Source of the DNA: Cryomorphaceae bacterium
GTDB lineage: Bacteria > Bacteroidota > Bacteroidia > Flavobacteriales > BACL11
Reading direction: 5' to 3'
Length of the DNA: 7,099 bases
NCBI GenBank assembly: GCA_014384505.1
Contig: JACNFT010000095.1
Span: 1-7,099 of the forward strand
How positions within the stretch are numbered: position 1 is the first letter of the stretch; each line of letters opens with the position of its first letter. Made by a program: the position numbers and the translations under genes. Positions 1-5,582 of this stretch are shown here, piece after piece. Below the pieces are notes generated by a model. It worked only from the letters and a program-made list of their open reading frames with translations, searched no databases and was not told the origin of the DNA.

Positions 1-1
1 T

Positions 2-256
2 TCAGAAATTATCAGAAGATATACTGAAAACAGATTCAACTTTATTGCCCTTGAATTGGCTACTGATGAGATAATAAGCGAACTAAAAAGCAAAGTGAAT
101 AACGAGCAGTTAGCGAGTATAACCATCCTATTACAAAGAGCTGATTTAGCAAAATTTGCCAAAAGCAAACCTGATGAGGATGAGAATAAAGAAAGTATGC
201 AATTGGCAAAACATTTTGTTGGACAAACAAAAGAAAAGAAAGTAACCAATGGCTAA
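2..256 (+). CDS. C-terminal fragment of the membrane-associated protein that precedes BatA (5' end outside window)
   Basis: The frame is open from the left edge to the TAA at 254-256, giving 84 residues of a truncated gene. A TTG at 56 could be read as a start, but the frame continues upstream in similar sequence (SEIIRRYTENRFNFIALEL), so that codon is internal. The fragment looks like the helical C-terminal tail of the poorly characterised protein encoded just before batA in many Bacteroidota moxR/bat loci. It contains an 'ADLAKFAKSKP' stretch followed by a charged segment and a final amphipathic helix. The same pattern closes BatD in this window, which suggests a shared, probably cytoplasmic, helical domain. 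The stop overlaps the batA start by 8 bp, so translation is probably coupled. Family assignment is by recalled pattern; the membrane part is not visible here, so its location and role are inferred. Confidence 0.72.
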   Translation, partial: SEIIRRYTENRFNFIALELATDEIISELKSKVNNEQLASITILLQRADLAKFAKSKPDEDENKESMQLAKHFVGQTKEKKVTNG

Positions 257-1238
257 TTATACTTTTGAAAATAGCGAGTTTTTCTACCTTTTGGTACTGC
301 CTTTAGCATTACTAATATGGTATGTATTAAAACATAATAGCAGTAGCAGCACTATTTTATTTTCAGGAACTAAGGCAATAAACACTAAGCCTACAATAAA
401 ACAACAATTACGCCACATTCCTACTCTTTTGAAAATTGGAGCAGCTGCACTAATGATTATTGCTTTGGCTCGCCCACAATCGTCCACCAACTGGGAAGAA
501 AGCACCACTGAAGGAATTGATATTGTTTTGGCTATGGATATTTCAGGAAGTATGTTAGCTCAGGATTTAAAACCTGATAGATTAGAAGCTTCCAAAAATG
601 TAGCCATGGACTTTATTAGCAAAAGAAAAAACGATAGAGTTGGCTTGGTTATTTTTGCAGGAGAAAGCTTTACTCAATGTCCGCTAACAACCGACCACAA
701 TGTACTTATTAATTTATTTAAGGATGTAAAGAGTGGTATGGTGGATGACGGAACAGCAATTGGAATGGGATTAGCTACTGCAGTTAATCGACTTAAGGAT
801 TCTGAATCAATTTCGAAAATAATTATTTTACTTACTGATGGAGTAAACAATAGTGGGACAATAGCGCCACTTACTGCAGCAGAAATTGCCCAAAAATTTG
901 GTATTCGAGTTTATACCATTGGTGTGGGTACTGAGGGTTTTGCTCCCTACCCTTTTCAAACACCATTCGGAATACAATATCAAGAAGTTGAAGTGAAAAT
1001 TGATGAAAAAACTTTGCAAGATATTGCAACACTAACAGATGGAAAATACTTTAGAGCTACCAATAATAATTCTTTAAAAGAGATATACAAAGACATTGAC
1101 GCTTTAGAAAAATCAAAGATTGAAGTTACTGAATTTCACAAGCGCTCAGAGGAATTTTTACCTTTTGCATTATGGGCTTTAGGTTTATTGTTTTTAGGAT
1201 TTATTTTACAAATCACTTATTTAAAACAGATTCCATAA
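249..1238 (+). CDS. batA: BatA, membrane-anchored von Willebrand factor A protein
   Basis: A 329-residue protein of usual BatA length. Hydrophobic helices lie at about 11-28, 57-74 and 304-322, with a VWA domain (about 88-285) between the second and third. The MIDAS metal site is intact: DISGS at 97-101, Thr169 in DDGTA, and Asp197 in LLTDG. The loop 'EGFAPYPFQTPFG' after the last strand region is characteristic of BatA. The 29-56 loop is rich in Lys and Arg, so by the positive-inside rule it is cytoplasmic and the VWA domain faces the periplasm. VWA MIDAS domains bind a divalent cation and usually a protein ligand; the likely partners are BatB and the TPR proteins BatC and BatE. The ATG at 249 puts the first helix right at the N-terminus, as in the family. 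The gene overlaps its upstream neighbour by 8 bp and abuts batB. The molecular function of the complex is not established. Confidence 0.95.
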   Translation: MANYTFENSEFFYLLVLPLALLIWYVLKHNSSSSTILFSGTKAINTKPTIKQQLRHIPTLLKIGAAALMIIALARPQSSTNWEESTTEGIDIVLAMDISGSMLAQDLKPDRLEASKNVAMDFISKRKNDRVGLVIFAGESFTQCPLTTDHNVLINLFKDVKSGMVDDGTAIGMGLATAVNRLKDSESISKIIILLTDGVNNSGTIAPLTAAEIAQKFGIRVYTIGVGTEGFAPYPFQTPFGIQYQEVEVKIDEKTLQDIATLTDGKYFRATNNNSLKEIYKDIDALEKSKIEVTEFHKRSEEFLPFALWALGLLFLGFILQITYLKQIP

Positions 1239-2273
1239 ATGTTAAGATACGAACATATCGAATATTTGAATTTCCTATTTGGAATTCCTGTTTTAATTCT
1301 TGCCATGCTACTTTATAGTAGATGGAAGGCAAATGCCTTAACCCTTTTTGGAGAAAGCAAATTAGTAAACGAACTCATGCATTCGTTTTCCAAAAGGAGA
1401 ACACAAATAAAGAACATGCTTACAATTCTTATTTTTATAGCACTAATTATTGGAATTGCCAACCCGCAAGTAGGTACAAAAATGGAAGAAGTAAAAAGAG
1501 AAGGAGTGGATTTAATGATAGCCATTGACCTTTCCAACTCCATGATGGCAGAGGACATAAAACCTAACAGGCTGGAAAGAGCTAAGCTTGCCATCTCCCA
1601 ATTAATTAATAAACTCCAAGGCGATAGAATTGGATTGATTGTTTTTGCAGGAGAGGCTTATGTACAATTGCCTATTACAACTGACTATTCAGCCGCCAAA
1701 TTATTTTTATCCACAGTAAACACAAATATAGTACCAACCCAAGGTACTGAAATTGCAAAGGCTATTGATTTGAGTATGCAATCCTTTGACATGGAAAATG
1801 CACAAAATAAAGCCATTATTATTATTACTGATGGTGAAAGCCATGATGAAAAAGCGATTGAAAGTGCTGAACAGGCCAATGAGCTAGGGATTTTTGTACA
1901 TACCTTAGGAATGGGACTCAGTAAAGGAGGCCCAATCCCTATTTATAACAAATACGGAAACCGAACGGGATACAGAAAAGATAGAGATGGGAATACGATT
2001 GTCAGTAAGCTAAACGAAAATTTGTTACAGCAAATTGCCAATGCTGGAAAAGGAACTTATGTACGTGCCAACAACTCCAAAGCTGGACTATCCACTCTAT
2101 TTGCTGAAATCAATAAAATGGAGAAAAAAGAAATTGGTACTATGGTATTTACTGAGTACAAAGACAGATTTCAATTGTTTATTGGCCTAGCATTACTGCT
2201 ATTAATAATTGACTTAATGCTTTTAGGAAGAAAAAATAAATGGAGTAACCGTATAAATTTTTATAAAGACTAA
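1239..2273 (+). CDS. batB: BatB, second membrane-anchored von Willebrand factor A protein
   Basis: A 344-residue paralogue of BatA with the same plan: helices at about 11-27, 59-75 and 311-329, and a VWA domain at about 88-298. MIDAS residues are DLSNS at 97-101, Thr170 in QGTE and Asp198 in ITDGE. Several blocks match BatA closely, for example 'DRIGLIVFAGEAY' at 129-141 against 'DRVGLVIFAGESF'. The loop between helices 1 and 2 carries SKRRTQIKN and the C-terminus carries RKNKWSNR, both positive, which again puts the VWA domain in the periplasm. The 230-257 insert (IPIYNKYGNRTGYRKDRDG) is BatB-like and absent from BatA. The ATG directly follows the batA stop with no gap, and the TAA shares one base with the batC ATG, so coupled translation is likely. 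It probably works with BatA as a pair; substrate or ligand unknown. Confidence 0.95.
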   Translation: MLRYEHIEYLNFLFGIPVLILAMLLYSRWKANALTLFGESKLVNELMHSFSKRRTQIKNMLTILIFIALIIGIANPQVGTKMEEVKREGVDLMIAIDLSNSMMAEDIKPNRLERAKLAISQLINKLQGDRIGLIVFAGEAYVQLPITTDYSAAKLFLSTVNTNIVPTQGTEIAKAIDLSMQSFDMENAQNKAIIIITDGESHDEKAIESAEQANELGIFVHTLGMGLSKGGPIPIYNKYGNRTGYRKDRDGNTIVSKLNENLLQQIANAGKGTYVRANNSKAGLSTLFAEINKMEKKEIGTMVFTEYKDRFQLFIGLALLLLIIDLMLLGRKNKWSNRINFYKD

Positions 2274-2998
2274 TGAAAAACACACTCTTCATATTATCTT
2301 TTTTATTGAGTTTTAACGCCTTTGCTCAAAATAAGAAATCATTCCTAAGAGATGGTAATGAACTGTATGCTGACAGCAGTTATAATGAGGCAGAAATGCA
2401 ATACCGAAAATCATTAGAAAAAGACCAAGATTATTTTAATGCTTCTTTTAATTTAGCGGATGCTGTTTACAAACAAGAACGCTATGAAGAATCTTCTGCA
2501 CTTTTTGATGCTCTAAAAGATAATGCTCCTACTGAAACTGATTTAGCAAAAGTGTATCATAACTTAGGAAATTCATTAGTCAAAGAACAAAAACTAGAAG
2601 AGGCAATTGAAGCTTACAAAAGCTCATTACGGATTAATCCTAAGGATAAAGACACAAGACATAACTTAGCAATTACTCATAAGCAAAAACAACAGCAGGA
2701 AAAAGAACAAGAAAATAAAGACGAAAATAAAGACGAAAAGGACGAGCAAGAAAAAGATAAAGAAGCAGAAAATAAAGAGGAAGAAAAAGAAAATAAGGAG
2801 CAAGAACAGAGCCAAGAAAACAAAGAACAACAAGAAGAAAAAAAGGAGAGTAAGCCCCAGGAAAAGAAAGAAGAAATGAGCAAGGAAACGGCTGAAAAAA
2901 TGCTAGAAGCAATACAACAAAAGGAAAAAGAGCTGCAAGAAGAATTACAGAAGAAAAAAGTAAAAGGAAAACGAGTTAAAGTATTAAAGGATTGGTAA
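2273..2998 (+). CDS. batC: BatC, exported TPR protein with a charged low-complexity tail
   Basis: A 241-residue protein. Residues 1-18 form a signal peptide (MKNTLFILSFLLSFNAFA, cleavage before Gln19), and no other membrane helix is visible, so the mature protein should be soluble in the periplasm. About three TPR-type helical hairpins follow (roughly 23-55, 57-90 and 93-126), with the signature 'VYHNLGN...EEAIEAYKSSLRINP'. Residues 137-201 are almost only Glu, Lys, Gln, Asn and Asp. The C-terminus (205-241, 'ETAEKMLEAIQQKEKELQ' through to the final VLKDW) regains complexity and resembles the conserved end of BatC homologues, so it is probably a functional docking element. TPRs mediate protein contacts; BatA, BatB or BatE are the natural partners given the operon. 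The ATG overlaps the batB stop by one base (TAATG). The DNA of the tail is strongly purine-rich and contains a short tandem repeat. Confidence 0.9.
   Translation: MKNTLFILSFLLSFNAFAQNKKSFLRDGNELYADSSYNEAEMQYRKSLEKDQDYFNASFNLADAVYKQERYEESSALFDALKDNAPTETDLAKVYHNLGNSLVKEQKLEEAIEAYKSSLRINPKDKDTRHNLAITHKQKQQQEKEQENKDENKDEKDEQEKDKEAENKEEEKENKEQEQSQENKEQQEEKKESKPQEKKEEMSKETAEKMLEAIQQKEKELQEELQKKKVKGKRVKVLKDW
2681..2875 (+). repeat. Glu/Lys/Gln low-complexity, purine-rich segment inside batC
   Basis: Codons for residues 137-201 of BatC use mainly GAA, AAA, GAG, CAA, AAT and GAC, so the + strand is strongly purine-rich. A perfect in-frame tandem duplication of the 12-mer GAAAATAAAGAC sits at 2711-2722 and 2723-2734, followed by a decayed third copy (GAAAAGGAC, 2735-2743). 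It encodes ENKD-ENKD-EKD. Because each unit is four codons long, gain or loss of a copy would change length without shifting frame. On the protein side the segment is probably a disordered or single-helix charged spacer between the TPR domain and the conserved C-terminal tail. Confidence 0.85.
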
Positions 2999-2999
2999 A

Positions 3000-4754
3000 T
3001 TGAAAAAATTAAGCATCATATTATTTTTATTTTGCAGTGCATTATTACAAGCACAGCAACTAAATGTGTCAGCTGACAAAAACCCAGCAATTGTTGGGGA
3101 GCAAATTGTTATTCAATATAAAATTGATACAAAAGGACAGAATTTTAAATCCCCAAATTTTAAAGGATTAAAAGTATTGAGCGGCCCTAACCCTTCAACA
3201 CAAAGTAGTTATAGTTTTGTTAACGGGAAAAGTCAAAACAGTAGCTCTACTACTTATTCCTTCTATGTAAAAGCAGTAAAAGAAGGTACTTATACTATAA
3301 GCCCTGCTAGTATTACCGTTAAAGGAAAAAAGATAGAAAGTAAGGCATACGCACTAAAAGTGGTAAATGGAAGTGAAATAAATAAATCTCAACAACAAGC
3401 GCTAGCCGACAACTTGTTTGTTAAAGTTGAGGTAAGTAAAAGAAACATTGTAGTTGGAGAGCAAATTTTAGTCAGCTATAAATTATTTACTAGAGTTGAT
3501 TTGCACAACACTGAACTATCTTCACTGCCAGCTTTAAACGGATTTTGGGCAAAGGATTTGGAAGCGTCAAGTCGTTTTCAACGAGATGTAATTGATGGTA
3601 TTGCTTATAATGTTGCAACCATAAAAAAATCAGTACTTACAGCTCAAAAATCAGGTGAACTAGTTATTGACCCTATGGAACTCAAGTGCAGTATACGTAT
3701 TCAAAAGAAACAAAATAATCTCGATCCTTTTGCTAACTTTTTTGGTGGTAGCCATAACCTTCAAGAAGAATTTATCCGTTCAAAACCAATTACCATTAAA
3801 GTAGCTGAATTATCCAATCCACCTGCTAATTTTAAAGGTGCAGTTGGAGACATGAAAATAAAATCATCAGTTGACAATACTAGTATAAATGCTAATGATG
3901 CTATTACCTACAAATTAACGATTACAGGTACAGGAAACATAGAATTAATAGAACCTTTAGCTATTCAATTTCCTGAAGATTTTGAAGTGTATGAACCGAA
4001 AATTACCGACAAAATATTTGAGGGAGGAAGAAAAAGAAGCGTTAAAACTTTTGAATACTTATTAATCCCCAGATATAAAGGAAGTTACAACATTCCTTCG
4101 GCAAGCCTTATAGTTTACAATACGGAAAATAAGCAATACGAAACTAAAAAATCGAGTAAGCACGATTTAACAATATTAGAAAGTAAAAACAATGAGCAAG
4201 AATCAGGAATAGTAAACAAGCAAAATGTTAAAACAGAGCAGAAAGACATTCACTATATTTTTACAGAAAGTAACTTGCAGATAATAAAAGAACGAATAAT
4301 ACAACAAAACCTTTTTTACACCCTTTTATTATTGCCAATACTTTTACTTATCTTTTTATGGATTTACAATAAAATAGTTGGCAAAACTGACACATCAGGC
4401 ATTGAATGGAAAAACAAAAAAGCAAACAAAATAGCATTAAAAAGACTAAAAACTGCACAAATATGCATAAATTCTAATGATTTTGATTCATTTTTTGAAG
4501 AAATAGAAAAATCACTTTGGGGTTATTTTGCTGATAAATTCAAAGTTGAAAGTGCTGACTTATCCAAAGAAACAGTAAGTACTTTTTTCAAATCTTCCGA
4601 TATTGAGAATATTATTGAAAGTAAGTTTATTGCCCTTTTAGATGAATGTGAATTTGCACGCTATGCACCTGAGAGTAATAAAAATGCACAAATGGATACT
4701 GTACTTACTAAAGCAAAAAATATAATTATTGAAGTTGAAACTGCCTTAAAATGA
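3000..4754 (+). CDS. batD: BatD, exported multi-Ig-like ectodomain with one membrane helix and a cytoplasmic tail
   Basis: A 584-residue protein in the usual BatD size range. The start is TTG at 3000: it gives a clear signal peptide (MKKLSIILFLFCSALLQA, cleavage before Gln19), and the next in-frame Met is at residue 226, so no ATG alternative exists. An AAAGG about 9 bases upstream (2986-2990) may help initiation. The ectodomain (about 19-430) is beta-rich and repeats the element 'NPAIVGEQIVIQYK' (28-41) as 'NIVVGEQILVSYKL' (149-162), with a third related domain around 283-395, typical of BatD oxygen-tolerance proteins. One transmembrane helix lies at about 437-456, followed by a positive stretch and a helical cytoplasmic tail (475-584) with 'LLDECEFARYAPESN'. 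It probably scaffolds the periplasmic Bat proteins and links them to the cytoplasm, inferred from topology. It starts one base after batC and overlaps batE by 4 bp. Confidence 0.93.
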   Translation: MKKLSIILFLFCSALLQAQQLNVSADKNPAIVGEQIVIQYKIDTKGQNFKSPNFKGLKVLSGPNPSTQSSYSFVNGKSQNSSSTTYSFYVKAVKEGTYTISPASITVKGKKIESKAYALKVVNGSEINKSQQQALADNLFVKVEVSKRNIVVGEQILVSYKLFTRVDLHNTELSSLPALNGFWAKDLEASSRFQRDVIDGIAYNVATIKKSVLTAQKSGELVIDPMELKCSIRIQKKQNNLDPFANFFGGSHNLQEEFIRSKPITIKVAELSNPPANFKGAVGDMKIKSSVDNTSINANDAITYKLTITGTGNIELIEPLAIQFPEDFEVYEPKITDKIFEGGRKRSVKTFEYLLIPRYKGSYNIPSASLIVYNTENKQYETKKSSKHDLTILESKNNEQESGIVNKQNVKTEQKDIHYIFTESNLQIIKERIIQQNLFYTLLLLPILLLIFLWIYNKIVGKTDTSGIEWKNKKANKIALKRLKTAQICINSNDFDSFFEEIEKSLWGYFADKFKVESADLSKETVSTFFKSSDIENIIESKFIALLDECEFARYAPESNKNAQMDTVLTKAKNIIIEVETALK

Positions 4755-5479
4755 AAAGATTAATTTTTATCCTAAGTTTATTCATTTGCTCACAAAATTT
4801 TGCGAGTGAGCAGGTGTTTGAGCTAGGAAATAAGCAATATGTAAATGAAAATTATTCAGAAGCCATTTCACTTTACGATAGCATACTAACATCAGGACTG
4901 GAAAGCAGTGAACTATACTACAACTTAGGCAATTGTCATTACAAAACAAATGATTGGGCTAATGCAATTTGGCATTATGAAAAAAGCTTACAACTTAACA
5001 ATAATGAAAAAACAAAACATAATTTGGAATTAGTAAAGCTTAAGATTATTGATCGCATTGAACCTCTACCTCAACTTTTTTACAAAAAATGGTGGATTAA
5101 TTTAACACAGTCTTTAAGCACTCAAGTTTGGCAAATTATAACACTGTTTGGTATGGGGTTTATTTTTATATTGCAGTTAATTAGTCAGTTCACAACACTA
5201 AAAAGCAAACAAATTACAAAAATATTTTCTGCGATAACAGTAATTATTTTGCTTATAACACAAACTTCTTACCATAATAATTTCACTAAAAAAGAAGCTA
5301 TTATTTTTTCTGAAACAATAACAGTAAATAGCGCTCCAACTAGTAGCAGTACTAATTTATTCACCCTACATGCAGGAAGTAAAGTTGAAATAATAGATGC
5401 TATTGGCGATTGGATTAATATTAAAATTGCTAATGGAAATAGTGGTTGGATTGCACAAAATTCTATCAAAGAATTATAA
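4751..5479 (+). CDS. batE: BatE, exported TPR protein with two membrane helices and an SH3-like C-terminal domain
   Basis: A 242-residue protein with four parts. A signal peptide occupies 1-18 (MKRLIFILSLFICSQNFA). Two TPR units at about 20-53 and 54-87 carry 'LYYNLGNCHYKTNDWANAIW', closely resembling BatC's TPR ending, including a shared HNL motif just after. Transmembrane helices lie at about 127-145 and 155-172, joined by a Lys-rich loop that should be cytoplasmic. The tail from about 185 to 242 has the bacterial SH3 (SH3b-type) pattern 'LHAGSKVEIIDAIGDWINIK...SGWIAQ'. This puts both TPR and SH3 domains in the periplasm. SH3b domains often bind cell-wall peptides, but the ligand here is unknown. 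The ATG overlaps the batD stop as ATGA (4751-4754), a standard coupling signal. It is the last gene of the operon; a 103-bp gap follows. Confidence 0.93.
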   Translation: MKRLIFILSLFICSQNFASEQVFELGNKQYVNENYSEAISLYDSILTSGLESSELYYNLGNCHYKTNDWANAIWHYEKSLQLNNNEKTKHNLELVKLKIIDRIEPLPQLFYKKWWINLTQSLSTQVWQIITLFGMGFIFILQLISQFTTLKSKQITKIFSAITVIILLITQTSYHNNFTKKEAIIFSETITVNSAPTSSSTNLFTLHAGSKVEIIDAIGDWINIKIANGNSGWIAQNSIKEL

Positions 5480-5524
5480 CTAGTTAGCCTTACATTTCTG
5501 AATTCATAAGTTCATAGTTTAGAT

Positions 5525-5547
5525 AAAAACAATTTGAGTGTTTTTTT
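5525..5547 (+). terminator. Weak terminator-like hairpin with T-run after batE
   Basis: AAAAACA (5525-5531) can pair with TGTTTTT (5539-5545) around a 7-base loop, and the T-run continues to 5547. The stem is nearly all A-T with a single G-C pair, so it would be weak as an intrinsic terminator. It is nevertheless the only hairpin plus T-tract seen between batE and the next gene. It lies just upstream of the -7 box of the next promoter. Confidence 0.25.
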
Positions 5548-5549
5548 CG

Positions 5550-5557
5550 TATATTTG
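5550..5557 (+). promoter_or_regulatory. Bacteroidota-type -7 promoter box TATATTTG for the downstream surface protein gene
   Basis: TATATTTG matches the TAnnTTTG -7 consensus of the Bacteroidota primary sigma factor. It ends 25 bases before the ATG at 5583, which would give a short 5' leader of roughly 20 bases. A TTTG occurs at 5533-5536, but the 13-base spacing is too short for the usual -33 element, so the upstream half of the promoter is poor or degenerate. No Shine-Dalgarno sequence is visible before the ATG, which is common in this phylum. Confidence 0.45.
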
Positions 5558-5582
5558 TAGCATATCTAAATACCTTTATTGA

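Larger units (their letters stand above)
5480..5582. other. Intergenic gap between the bat operon and the surface protein gene
   Basis: This 103-base AT-rich gap is the only sizeable non-coding stretch in the window. Apart from the weak hairpin and the -7 box listed separately, it holds no recognisable operator, riboswitch or small open frame. A GAATTC palindrome at 5500-5505 looks incidental. Confidence 0.6.

Noticed and set aside
56..256. Independent 66-residue gene starting at TTG 56
   Set aside because: The frame is open to the left edge and the upstream residues continue the same family pattern, so it is the end of a longer gene.
260..267. TACTTTTG, a match to the -7 promoter box at the start of batA
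   Set aside because: It lies inside the batA coding region (Tyr-Thr-Phe), has no paired upstream element, and the genes are overlapping; chance matches are expected at this AT content.
284..508. Antisense frames opposite batA and batB, and a second + frame inside batB (1322-1528)
   Set aside because: They overlap well-supported genes, lack recognisable domains, and look like shadows of the coding strand.
249..2273. A MoxR/VWA-type phage-defence system
   Set aside because: The membrane helices, the batC/batD/batE neighbours and their exact order identify the canonical Bat locus; no phosphatase, kinase or effector gene is present.
2673..2912. Long antisense open frames opposite the batC tail
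   Set aside because: They are the mirror of the Glu/Lys-rich codons (Phe, Leu, Ser, Cys strings) and have no family resemblance or start context.
5500..5505. GAATTC palindrome as a possible operator in the gap after batE
   Set aside because: A single 6-base palindrome with no extended dyad symmetry around it is not evidence of a regulator site.
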